Shown in pieces: positions 35,170 to 43,495 of a stretch of DNA of 64,000 bases (position 1 is the first letter of the stretch; the number at the start of each line of letters is the position of its first letter). Position numbers and translations under genes: made by a program. Where the stretch lies: contig NZ_JH378830.1 in assembly GCF_000235445.1 (NCBI RefSeq), positions 66,111 through 130,110 on the forward strand. Direction: 5' to 3'. The stretch comes from Johnsonella ignava ATCC 51276. GTDB lineage: Bacteria > Bacillota > Clostridia > Lachnospirales > Lachnospiraceae. Under the pieces are notes generated by a model that saw only the letters and a program-made list of their open reading frames with translations, was not told the DNA's origin and searched no databases.

Positions 35170-35394
35170 ATGAAAACAACACTTTACGCAAGTTTAGCAC
35201 AGGGAATGGATTCTTTTTTAAGGATAGCTATGACTTTAAGGAGACGGGAACTCAAATTAAAATCGCTCAGTATGTCAACTGACTGCAATGAGATGGTACT
35301 TGTAGTTATGGAAAATGAAACTTCGTCAAAAACAGTGCTTAACCATATAGCAAAATTATGTGATGTAAGTAATGTAAGAGTAGAAACTGCATAA
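35170..35394 (+). CDS. ilvN: Short ACT-domain acetolactate synthase regulatory subunit
   Basis: Only 74 residues, forming a single ACT domain ('FLRIAMTLRRRELKLKSLSMS'). Its place at the head of ilvC-ilvD-ilvB suggests it is the regulatory subunit of the IlvB enzyme, of the short IlvM-like kind (no C-terminal ALS_ss_C domain). Start ATG 35170 is chosen because GGAGG lies at 35158-35162; an in-frame ATG at 35155 is upstream of that ribosome site. Such subunits confer valine feedback and raise activity. Confidence 0.8.
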   Translation: MKTTLYASLAQGMDSFLRIAMTLRRRELKLKSLSMSTDCNEMVLVVMENETSSKTVLNHIAKLCDVSNVRVETA

Positions 35395-35431
35395 ACAGTA
35401 AATTTAAAACAAAAGAAGGCGGATAAATAAA

Positions 35432-36427
35432 ATGGCTAAAATGTATTATGATAAGGATGTTGATTTAAATAATTTAAAAAATATGAAAATTGCGGTGGCA
35501 GGCTACGGAAGTCAAGGACATGCACATGCACAAAACCTCAGAGACAGCGGTTGCAATGTATGTATAGCTCTTTATGAGGGTAGCAGGTCTGCAGAGAGGG
35601 CAAAAAATGACGGTTTTGAAGTTAAAGGCGTAGCACAGGCAGTCAGAGATTGTGATATGCTTGTGATGTTGCTTCCTGATGAAAAACAAAAAGCGGTATA
35701 CGACAGTGAAATTGAAAAAAATCTTAAAAAAGGTCAGACACTTGTATTTGCACATGGTTTTAATATACATTTCGGACAGATAACCCCACCTGAATATATT
35801 GATGTAATTATGGTAGCACCAAAAGGTCCCGGTCATCTTGTAAGAGATGTATTTAAGGAGGGAAGCGGCGTGCCTGCAGTATTTGCGGTATACAATAATT
35901 ATACAAAATCTGCAGACAAGGTTGTGCTTGAATATGCAAAAGGAATAGGTGCTACAAGGGCGGGAATTCTTGAAACCACATTTAAAGAAGAGACTGAAAC
36001 CGATTTATTCGGTGAACAGGCAGTTTTGTGCGGTGGAGTAAATGCACTTATGAAAGCCGGTTTTGAAACTCTTGTAGCAGCAGGCTATCAAAAGGAGGTT
36101 GCTTATTTTGAGTGTCTTCATGAGATGAAACTTGTAGTTGATCTGCTTTATTCTGGAGGCTTTGAAGGTATGAGATACAGCATAAGCGATACTGCTGAAT
36201 ATGGTGATTATGTATCAGGAGGCAGAATAATAGACGAGCATGTAAAGCAGTCGATGAGAGATGTACTTGCGGATATACAGAGCGGAAAGTTTGCGAAGGA
36301 ATGGATTGCAGAAAATAAAAATGGCAGACTTAATTTTAATAGATACCGTGAAGAAGCTAAAAATAATGAAATTACAAAGGTTGGAAAAGAACTGAGAAGT
36401 ATGATGAGTTTTTTAAATAAAAAATAA
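35432..36427 (+). CDS. ilvC: Ketol-acid reductoisomerase
   Basis: A 331-residue class I enzyme. It has the NAD(P)H-binding 'GYGSQGHAHAQNLRDSG' (residues ~25-41) and the C-terminal knotted helical domain with Mg-binding acidic residues in 'KEETETDLFGEQAVLCGG' and 'YFECLHEMK'. It converts acetolactate and acetohydroxybutyrate into dihydroxy acids, the second common step to valine, leucine and isoleucine. It lies 37 bases after ilvN. AAGGCGGA ribosome site. Confidence 0.97.
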   Translation: MAKMYYDKDVDLNNLKNMKIAVAGYGSQGHAHAQNLRDSGCNVCIALYEGSRSAERAKNDGFEVKGVAQAVRDCDMLVMLLPDEKQKAVYDSEIEKNLKKGQTLVFAHGFNIHFGQITPPEYIDVIMVAPKGPGHLVRDVFKEGSGVPAVFAVYNNYTKSADKVVLEYAKGIGATRAGILETTFKEETETDLFGEQAVLCGGVNALMKAGFETLVAAGYQKEVAYFECLHEMKLVVDLLYSGGFEGMRYSISDTAEYGDYVSGGRIIDEHVKQSMRDVLADIQSGKFAKEWIAENKNGRLNFNRYREEAKNNEITKVGKELRSMMSFLNKK

Positions 36428-36526
36428 CATAACCAAAGTTTGCAGTAAGTGTAAATTAATAGAATTTGGACAGAACAGCTTGAGAAGATACGGCGGATTT
36501 AAAATTAATTAATAAGAGGAAACATT

Positions 36527-38176
36527 ATGAAAAGTGAACTTGTAAAAACAGGTCTTACAAAAGCACCGCACAGGGCACTGCTTAAAGCTACCGGACTTAC
36601 TGATGAAGAGATAGCAAAACCTTTTATAGGTGTAGTAAATTCATTTAATGAAATAGTGCCGGGGCATATAGGTCTTAGAGAAATATCGGATGCGGTAAAA
36701 AAGGGAATACTTGCAGAGGGAGGAACTCCGCTTGAATTTCCGGCAATAGCGGTATGTGATGGAATATCAATGAATCATGAGGGTATGAAATATTCGCTTG
36801 TAAGTCGGGAAGTTATATGCGATAGCATTGAAATAATGACAAAAGCACATTCGCTTGATGCACTTGTACTTATACCAAGCTGTGATAAGGCAGTTCCGGG
36901 TATGCTTATGGCTGCCGCAAGGATTAATATACCTACAGTAGTCATAAGCGGCGGTCCTATGCTCGCAGGAAAATTTGACAATAAAAATGCTGATATTACT
37001 ACTGTATTTGAGGCGGTAGGCAGGGTTGCAAATAAAACAATGGACTATAAGCAGCTTCATTGTCTTGAGGAGTCCGCATGCCCTACATGTGGTTCATGTT
37101 CAGGTATGTTTACTGCAAATTCTATGAATTGTATGACTGAAGCACTTGGAATGGCACTTAATGGTAATGCTTCAATACCTGCAGTATATGCTGACAGAAA
37201 AAGGTTGGCAAAACACGCAGGCATGACGGTGATGAGGCTTTTAGAAAAAGGTATAAAACCTAGGGACATAATGAATAAAAAGGCATTTAATAATGCACTT
37301 GCAGTAGATATGGCATTAGGATGCTCAACAAATACCGTTTTACATCTTACTGCCATAGCTCATGAAGCAGGAATAGATATAAATCTTGACATGATAAATG
37401 AAATAAGTTCAAAAACACCGAATCTTTGTAAATTAAGCCCTGCCGGTAATTATTATATGGAAGATTTAAACAATGCCGGCGGTGTGAAAGCGGTAATGAA
37501 TGAACTTGATAAATTGGGACTGATAGACAAAACTGCAATGTGTATATACGGCTCGGAGATAGGTAATACATTGGTTGAAAAAACTGATGAGAAGGTTATA
37601 AGAGATTTTGACAAGCCATATTCAAAAGATGGCGGAATTAAGGTTTTAAAAGGAAATATGGCACCGTTAGGAGCGGTTATTAAAAAGTCTGCACTTGATA
37701 ACAGTATAACAGGGTTTGACGGTCAGGCAAAGGTTTATGACGGAGAGGATGAAGCGGTAGAAGCTATTTTATCAGGCTGCGTTAAAGCGGGAGATGTGGT
37801 GATAATAAGATATGAAGGCCCAAAGGGAGGTCCCGGTATGAGGGAAATGCTTACTCCGACATCCGCACTTTCAGGTATGGGACTTGATAAGGATGTATGT
37901 CTGCTTACTGACGGAAGATTTTCAGGCGGGACACGAGGATTTTGTATAGGGCATATATCACCGGAGGCTTATGAAGGAGGTATGATAGGTCTTGTCAGAA
38001 ACGGAGACAGGATAAAGGTTGATCTTTTAAATTCAACTATTGAAGTTGATATAAATAATAATGAATATCAAAAAAGAAAGGATAGTTTTGTGCCGATTAA
38101 AAAACCGGTAGCAGGGTATTTGTCAAAATATATTAAACTTGTATCATCTGCTGCCGGGGGTGCAGTTTGCAGTTAG
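36527..38176 (+). CDS. ilvD: Dihydroxy-acid dehydratase
   Basis: A 549-residue Fe-S dehydratase. The cluster and Mg sites are seen in 'AVCDGISMNHEGMKYSL', 'LIPSCDKAVPGM' and 'SACPTCGSCSGMFTANSMNC'. It makes 2-ketoisovalerate and 2-keto-3-methylvalerate. The length and cysteine pattern are those of the oxygen-sensitive IlvD type, as expected in an anaerobe. ilvB starts eight bases after its stop codon. Confidence 0.97.
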   Translation: MKSELVKTGLTKAPHRALLKATGLTDEEIAKPFIGVVNSFNEIVPGHIGLREISDAVKKGILAEGGTPLEFPAIAVCDGISMNHEGMKYSLVSREVICDSIEIMTKAHSLDALVLIPSCDKAVPGMLMAAARINIPTVVISGGPMLAGKFDNKNADITTVFEAVGRVANKTMDYKQLHCLEESACPTCGSCSGMFTANSMNCMTEALGMALNGNASIPAVYADRKRLAKHAGMTVMRLLEKGIKPRDIMNKKAFNNALAVDMALGCSTNTVLHLTAIAHEAGIDINLDMINEISSKTPNLCKLSPAGNYYMEDLNNAGGVKAVMNELDKLGLIDKTAMCIYGSEIGNTLVEKTDEKVIRDFDKPYSKDGGIKVLKGNMAPLGAVIKKSALDNSITGFDGQAKVYDGEDEAVEAILSGCVKAGDVVIIRYEGPKGGPGMREMLTPTSALSGMGLDKDVCLLTDGRFSGGTRGFCIGHISPEAYEGGMIGLVRNGDRIKVDLLNSTIEVDINNNEYQKRKDSFVPIKKPVAGYLSKYIKLVSSAAGGAVCS

Positions 38177-38184
38177 GTTAATAT

Positions 38185-39876
38185 ATGAATGGAGCTGAAT
38201 TAGTATTAAAATGTTTAAAAAGAGAAGGGGTCGATACGCTTTTTGGTTATCCCGGAGGGGCGGTAATTCCTTTATATGATGCCTTATATGATTATAGAGA
38301 TGAATTTTTCCATATAAGAACATCACATGAGCAGGGACTTGTGCATGCAGCTGACGGATATGCAAGAAGTACTGGAAAAACCGGAGTATGTATAACTACT
38401 TCAGGTCCGGGTGCTACTAATGCGATTACCGGAATTGCTACCGCATATATGGATTCAACACCTATGGTTATAATATGCGGGCAGGTTATGACATCTATGC
38501 TTGGCAAAGATTCATTTCAGGAAATTGATATTACAGGTATAGCTCTTTCAGTTACAAAACATAATTATCTTTTAAGAAGTACCAGAGAGATAGCTCCGAC
38601 CATAAAAGAGGCTTTTAAGATAGCACAGAGTGGAAGGAAAGGTCCTGTGCTTATAGATATTCCTAAGAATCTTTTTACTTCAGATATTGATTTTGATCCT
38701 TTTGAAGATACGGCACTTTTTGACATTGATAAAAAAAGTTTTGAATTTGAAAAGGAAGATGAGACACAGTTTAATAAAACACTGGCTGAATCACTTGATT
38801 TGATAAAATTGTCAAAACGTCCTGTGATCTATGCAGGAGGAGGAATAAAGGCATGTAACGGTGAAAAAGAATTAACTGAGTTTGCAGAAAAATTTGATAT
38901 ACCTGTGGTAAATACACTTATGGGTCTTGGAAATATTGATAGAAAACATCCTCTTTCACTTGGGCTTATGGGAATGCACGGTTTTAAAGAAGCAAATTTT
39001 GCAATTTCAAGAGCAGATCTTATAATTGCAGTTGGAACCAGATTTAGTGATAGAGGAACAGGCAGATGCAGTGCTTTTGCAGCAAGTGCAAAAATAATAC
39101 ATATTGAAGTAGACAGAAGTGAAATTTCAAAAAATATTAATATTGATAAGGCACTTATCGGAAGCAGCAAGGAAATATTAGGACTTTTAAATAAAATGGC
39201 TGATGCTGACAGCAGTTACAGTCATAAAAGCTGGATTGATGAAATACATAGTTATAAACAGGCTGATTCTGTAGCTGAAGATGAATTTCATCCTAAGAAT
39301 ATACTTAATCTGGCAAATAAGATCCTTGAAAAAAATAAAAAAACAATAATTGTTACCGATGTAGGTCAACATCAGATGTGGACTGCACAGCATTGGAAAT
39401 TTGATGAAGGTCGAAACTTCTTAACCTCAGGAGGGCTTGGAACTATGGGCTTCGGAATGGGAGCTGCAATAGGTGCCGCTGTAGGAAGTCCGCAAAAACA
39501 GACGGTACTTATTACAGGTGATGGAAGTTTTAAGATGAATATGAATGAACTGCCTACCTTGAGCCAATATAATATTCCGGTACTTATACTTCTTTTTAAT
39601 AATCATACTCTTGGCATGGTAAGGCAGTGGCAGAAAATGTTTTCAAATAAAAGATATTCAGAAACTGATATAGAATATAACATAGATTATATAAAACTTG
39701 CAAATGCCTGTGGGATCCCGGCTGCTGCAGCCGACAGTCTGGAGGGACTGGAGCAACTGCTTAAATCATATAATAATACAAAGCCTATGTTTATACAATG
39801 TGATATAAATAAGGATTATGATGTATTCCCGATTGTTCCGCCAAATGATGTACTTGAAAATCTTATATGCGGTTAA
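38185..39876 (+). CDS. ilvB: Acetolactate synthase large subunit
   Basis: A 563-residue thiamine-diphosphate enzyme. The catalytic Glu is in 'RTSHEQGLVHAADGYAR' (~residue 50) and the ThDP/Mg motif is 'GDGSFKMNMNELPTLSQ...LLFNNH' (~443-475). It condenses two pyruvates (or pyruvate and 2-ketobutyrate). In this operon it comes last and is separated from the small ACT subunit by ilvC and ilvD. No leucine or isoleucine-specific genes follow. Confidence 0.96.
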   Translation: MNGAELVLKCLKREGVDTLFGYPGGAVIPLYDALYDYRDEFFHIRTSHEQGLVHAADGYARSTGKTGVCITTSGPGATNAITGIATAYMDSTPMVIICGQVMTSMLGKDSFQEIDITGIALSVTKHNYLLRSTREIAPTIKEAFKIAQSGRKGPVLIDIPKNLFTSDIDFDPFEDTALFDIDKKSFEFEKEDETQFNKTLAESLDLIKLSKRPVIYAGGGIKACNGEKELTEFAEKFDIPVVNTLMGLGNIDRKHPLSLGLMGMHGFKEANFAISRADLIIAVGTRFSDRGTGRCSAFAASAKIIHIEVDRSEISKNINIDKALIGSSKEILGLLNKMADADSSYSHKSWIDEIHSYKQADSVAEDEFHPKNILNLANKILEKNKKTIIVTDVGQHQMWTAQHWKFDEGRNFLTSGGLGTMGFGMGAAIGAAVGSPQKQTVLITGDGSFKMNMNELPTLSQYNIPVLILLFNNHTLGMVRQWQKMFSNKRYSETDIEYNIDYIKLANACGIPAAAADSLEGLEQLLKSYNNTKPMFIQCDINKDYDVFPIVPPNDVLENLICG

Positions 39877-39947
39877 GAAAGATAGTTTTAATGCTGTATT
39901 TAAAAATCTTGTATAAATGGTATATAGAATTTAAGAAGAATTTTTAA

Positions 39948-40029
39948 TGCCGGTGGCCGGACTCGAACCGGCACGGATCGCTCCGCATGATTTTGAGTCA
40001 TGTGCGTCTGCCAATTTCGCCACACCGGC
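39948..40029 (-). tRNA. tRNA-Leu (anticodon CAA)
   Basis: On the minus strand the acceptor is GCCGGTG/CACCGGC, the anticodon loop CTCAAAA carries CAA in a five-pair stem (CATGA/TCATG), and there is a long class II extra arm before the T arm GCCGG-TTCGAGT-CCGGC. Discriminator A; CCA is not encoded. Confidence 0.95.
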
Positions 40030-40031
40030 GT

Positions 40032-40084
40032 AAAACAACCAGCCTATTTTAGCATAAGATGCCGGGATAGGCAAGTTGTTTTTA
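40032..40084. terminator. Bidirectional terminator between tRNA-Leu and the L,D-transpeptidase
   Basis: AAAACAAC (40032-40039) and GCCTAT pair with ATAGGC (40067-40072) and GTTGTTTT (40075-40082). The arms end in A/T runs on both strands. On the minus strand it would end the L,D-transpeptidase transcript before tRNA-Leu. Confidence 0.75.
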
Positions 40085-40112
40085 TATGCATTATCAGTTA
40101 TCAAATTACTGT

Positions 40113-41759
40113 TTACTGTTTAGGAACTCCCGGATCAGTAGGATCAAAATTCTGTGAATTTGGAATAGGATTATCTATTGAGTCCTTTTCTACAGGACCT
40201 TTATCCCATTGATCGGAATATATAATTACAGGTATTCCGCCGGGAGTATTGTAGTATATCCATGCAGCTTCACCTGCTTTTAGGCGTATGCAGCCATCTG
40301 AAACCGCATCATCCATATAATTATATGTAGGTGCATGAAAGTGATATGAATTGGGTGCATCATAGTAAATAAGTGAATGGATTATAAAGCCCTGATAGAA
40401 CCTGTTAAGGAACTGACAGTAGATGGTATCATGCATGAGCTTCCATCTATATTTTGCATAAACTCTGTAGGTGCCAATCGGAGTAGCCGGACCGCATGTA
40501 GCCATATAGGTCTTATACGGTATTATATATCCGTTTGCACCGTCTTTTGCCATAACATAAAAAGTCTTTGTAGCTTTATTAAATTTAATCTGATAATCTC
40601 CTGTAAGCCCCATAACAGGTTCAAGATCCTTTACAACGCTTCCGTCATCATTAAAGTAATATTTATAACCGCTTATATATTGCCAGCCTTGAACTACATT
40701 GCCTTCATGGAAATAATACTGTTTGCCGTTATAATAAGCCCAACCTGTATAAGGATTGCCGTCAACCCTTGTATAGTGTACAGTACCGTTTTCATCATTG
40801 TATGGTCCTTCATATTGACCTGCAAGCATAAGTGTATCGGTTTTTTCAGGGAAAGTATTCTCTTTATACCAGAGTGCCACTTTTATTGCAACTATATATT
40901 TATCAGTTCCTATGGTACCCGTAGTCTGACCGTTTTTTGCCCAGTCAAGAACAGTTCCGTCATTTAAAACAACTTTATAATATATATCATCACGAATTCC
41001 TGTATATCCCTTAACTCTAAGCTGTATAGCCTGAATTTTGTCGCCGGCATTCGGGTTTGGAGTCGATTCCTTTGAATTTTGCCATGGGAACCAACCATGT
41101 CCCGCAGTATACACTCTGAGATAGTATCTGCCTACTCCTCCATGATCTATAAACATTCTCTCAAAGCCGTCAGGGCTGTAAAGATAATTATTAAAAGCGG
41201 ATGCAGTATGTGCTATATCCGCATTGGCAGCATTTCTCAAAGTATAGTGAAACATCGGAGTTTCGCCAAGTATTGAATCAGGCGGTGTATTTCCCTCACC
41301 CAAAGCATCAAGACCTGCGGATGCAACTATCTCATCAAGAGTTTTACCTTCAGGTGCATTTGACTCGGTTATAGTTTTTGGCATACCTGATGTATTTGAT
41401 GAATTGCTTGAACCCTGATTTTCTGAATTACTGCCGCCTTGACTGCTTCCATCAGGATTTACACCTGTAGCTGCAGTATTCGGAGGATTTGATGTTTCTG
41501 AAGAAGAATCCGAAGATTTTGTTGGATCGTCGGAGGATTTTTGTTTATTATCTGATGAATTTGACGTTTGTTCGGTGGTCTCACCACTTACCGCAGAAGT
41601 ATCGGTACTTTGCGATGAGTTGTCGGATTCCTGTGTATATCTGTCAGGATTTACCGCCTTAGCACCCTCAACTACACCTGCATAACTGTATACAGGAATT
41701 GAGGAGGCTAAAAATGTTGCTGAAAGTGCGGCAAACACAATCTTTTTATGTGTATGCAT
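40113..41759 (-). CDS. Secreted L,D-transpeptidase with ChW and cell-wall-binding repeats
   Basis: A 548-residue wall enzyme on the minus strand. In order it has a signal peptide (~1-27), a Ser/Asn/Gln/Thr-rich linker (~35-130), ChW-type repeat sequence ('RVYTAGHGW..W', 'DKIQAIQLRVKGYTG', 'VVLNDGTVLDWAKNG'; ~205-300), aromatic CW repeats (~325-380) and a YkuD catalytic domain with 'HSLIYYDAPN' and 'SDGCIRL' (nucleophile Cys490). It should form 3-3 peptidoglycan cross-links or attach proteins to the wall. AGGAGG upstream of the ATG. A conserved two-hairpin element lies ~150 bases upstream in the same orientation. Confidence 0.9.
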   Translation of the reverse strand: MHTHKKIVFAALSATFLASSIPVYSYAGVVEGAKAVNPDRYTQESDNSSQSTDTSAVSGETTEQTSNSSDNKQKSSDDPTKSSDSSSETSNPPNTAATGVNPDGSSQGGSNSENQGSSNSSNTSGMPKTITESNAPEGKTLDEIVASAGLDALGEGNTPPDSILGETPMFHYTLRNAANADIAHTASAFNNYLYSPDGFERMFIDHGGVGRYYLRVYTAGHGWFPWQNSKESTPNPNAGDKIQAIQLRVKGYTGIRDDIYYKVVLNDGTVLDWAKNGQTTGTIGTDKYIVAIKVALWYKENTFPEKTDTLMLAGQYEGPYNDENGTVHYTRVDGNPYTGWAYYNGKQYYFHEGNVVQGWQYISGYKYYFNDDGSVVKDLEPVMGLTGDYQIKFNKATKTFYVMAKDGANGYIIPYKTYMATCGPATPIGTYRVYAKYRWKLMHDTIYCQFLNRFYQGFIIHSLIYYDAPNSYHFHAPTYNYMDDAVSDGCIRLKAGEAAWIYYNTPGGIPVIIYSDQWDKGPVEKDSIDNPIPNSQNFDPTDPGVPKQ

Positions 41760-41911
41760 AATAATTCCCTCCTAAAATTAATAAATATTTTATAGAATAT
41801 GTTTTAAAGTATAAGACAATATAAGGTAATATTTTATATATCCACATTAAAGTTGATATATACTGAAACAAGATAATACTTCAACAACAGGAAGAGGGGG
41901 GAATGCATGTT

Positions 41912-42015
41912 CTGTATATGTAGGGAAATACCGATTAAGTATTACCTGTGCAAAAATCGCAGACGCTTTGCGCCGGTATTATGCGATTTTGGGCGAATAC
42001 ATGCGACATATACCT
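41912..42015 (-). repeat. Conserved two-hairpin intergenic element, copy A
   Basis: Read on the minus strand it contains GCCCAAAATCGCATAA, then TCTGCGATTTTTGCACAGG, then TAATACTTAATCGGTATTTCC and CATATACAG, matching copy C across its length. AAAATCGCA pairs with TGCGATTTT (9 bp), and GGTAATAC pairs with GTATTTCC around the TTAATCG loop (one mismatch). It points toward the L,D-transpeptidase gene. Confidence 0.65.
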
Positions 42016-42260
42016 GAAGAGAAATAAATATTTCAACTACCTTAAGAGCAATTATATATAACACTGCTCAATACTTATAAACATGTTACAGTATAGCATA
42101 GAAATGCTGCAAAGTGAACCGGAAAAAGTTTTTATTAATTTTTTAGGGCTGTTTATATTTGCTTATTGCTTTTTAGTAAAATAATGTTTAAAATAAGTAT
42201 AAGGAGCTTTCATTTCTTTGGTAATTTTTTTACAATGTATCTTTATAAAAAAGGGAGCTT
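42016..42260. other. Intergenic stretch between divergent genes
   Basis: Part of a 592-base gap between the L,D-transpeptidase (minus) and the glycosyltransferase (plus). Apart from the element copies on either side, this stretch is AT-rich and holds no recognised gene, RNA or confident promoter. Confidence 0.3.
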
Positions 42261-42310
42261 ATGCGATTTTCGCACGGGAAACACCTAATCAGTATTTCTC
42301 TAAATTTAAA
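42261..42310 (+). repeat. Conserved two-hairpin intergenic element, copy B
   Basis: TGCGATTTTCGCACGGGAA followed by ACACCTAATCAGTATTTCTC matches the 3' half of copies A and C. GGGAAA can pair with TTTCTC around the conserved TAATCAG loop, and TGCGA with TCGCA forms a local hairpin. It points toward the glycosyltransferase gene; TTTCT ends 52 bases before its ATG, close to the 55 bases in copy C. Confidence 0.65.
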
Positions 42311-42351
42311 TAATAAATAAAAAGGCATTAATAATATTTGGCAGGATTATA

Positions 42352-43359
42352 ATGAATAAAAAAAATACCACTCTAACTGTTTCATATACTGAAGATAAAA
42401 AAATCATGGTCAGTATATGCTGTATAACCTATAATCAGGAACAATATATAGCACAGACTATTGAAAGTTTTCTGATGCAGAAAGTGGACTTTAAATATGA
42501 GATTCTTATAAATGATGATGCTTCTACCGATAGAACTGCAGATATTATAAGAGAATATGAAAAAAAGTATCCTGATATAATAAAACCGATTTATCAGAGT
42601 ATAAACCAGTATTCAAGAGGAATTACAAACCCAAGCGGTGCCTTTAACTATCCAAGGGCATCCGGAAAATATATAGCTATGTGTGAAGGTGATGATTATT
42701 GGACTGACATATATAAACTTAAAAAACAGGTGGATTTTCTTGAAAACCATAAAAATTGCAGTTTGTGCTTACATGCTGCAAAGACTCTGGTAGTTGACGG
42801 CTCATTTACCGGTTCAATTATAAGACCGTATAATAAAAGCAGATTTATAAGCACCGGAGAGGTTATTGATAAAAGTTCCGCTTATCCTACAGCTTCACTT
42901 ATGTTTAGAAGCTGTTTTGCAAGACATATGCCTGATTATTATACAAACTGTCCTGTAGGAGATATACCGCTTCAGCTTCACCTTGCTTCAATGGGAAGGG
43001 TTTATTATATGGATGAGGTAATGAGTGTTTACCGGATAGGTGGAAAAGCCTCATGGAGCGTACTTATGAAAAAGGGCGATTATAAAAAAAAGCAGGAAAT
43101 ATATTATAAACAGATGAAAATCATGTATATAGAATTTGACAGAGCTTCAAATCGAAGATATACAAATTATATAAAAAATGCAATAAGGCGTATAAGGTTT
43201 TTAACCTATGTAAATACTAAAAACTATAGTAGGATATTCAGCAGCAAATACAGAAGGTTTTATAAGGAGCTTGATTTAAGAACAAGATTTTTTACCAGAT
43301 TTGAGTATCACTTTCCTTTTTTATACAGTGTTGCCAGATATATTATGCGCTGTATATAA
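42352..43359 (+). CDS. Family 2 glycosyltransferase
   Basis: A 335-residue GT-A fold enzyme. 'VSICCITYNQEQYIAQTIESFL' (~20) starts the nucleotide-sugar domain, 'EILINDDASTDRT' gives the acidic sugar-nucleotide contact, and 'YIAMCEGDDYWTD' holds the DxD-like metal site. This pattern matches glycosyltransferases that decorate surface polysaccharides or proteins. It stands alone, without other polysaccharide genes, and is preceded by the conserved two-hairpin element. The ribosome site AGGA is five bases before the ATG. Confidence 0.88.
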   Translation: MNKKNTTLTVSYTEDKKIMVSICCITYNQEQYIAQTIESFLMQKVDFKYEILINDDASTDRTADIIREYEKKYPDIIKPIYQSINQYSRGITNPSGAFNYPRASGKYIAMCEGDDYWTDIYKLKKQVDFLENHKNCSLCLHAAKTLVVDGSFTGSIIRPYNKSRFISTGEVIDKSSAYPTASLMFRSCFARHMPDYYTNCPVGDIPLQLHLASMGRVYYMDEVMSVYRIGGKASWSVLMKKGDYKKKQEIYYKQMKIMYIEFDRASNRRYTNYIKNAIRRIRFLTYVNTKNYSRIFSSKYRRFYKELDLRTRFFTRFEYHFPFLYSVARYIMRCI

Positions 43360-43495
43360 AACTTTAAAATATACCTCGGATTTTCAGAAATTCATAAACA
43401 AAGTAAAAATCAGATAATACTGATAAAAAATATGGATTATCTGTGAAGGTTTGAGGAATAAAATAATAAATTTTCATTTTTCAGGAGGAGTTTAT

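Noticed and set aside
40377..40967. A 196-codon plus-strand frame opposite the L,D-transpeptidase
   Set aside because: It runs antisense through conserved CW-repeat and catalytic regions and has no family features.
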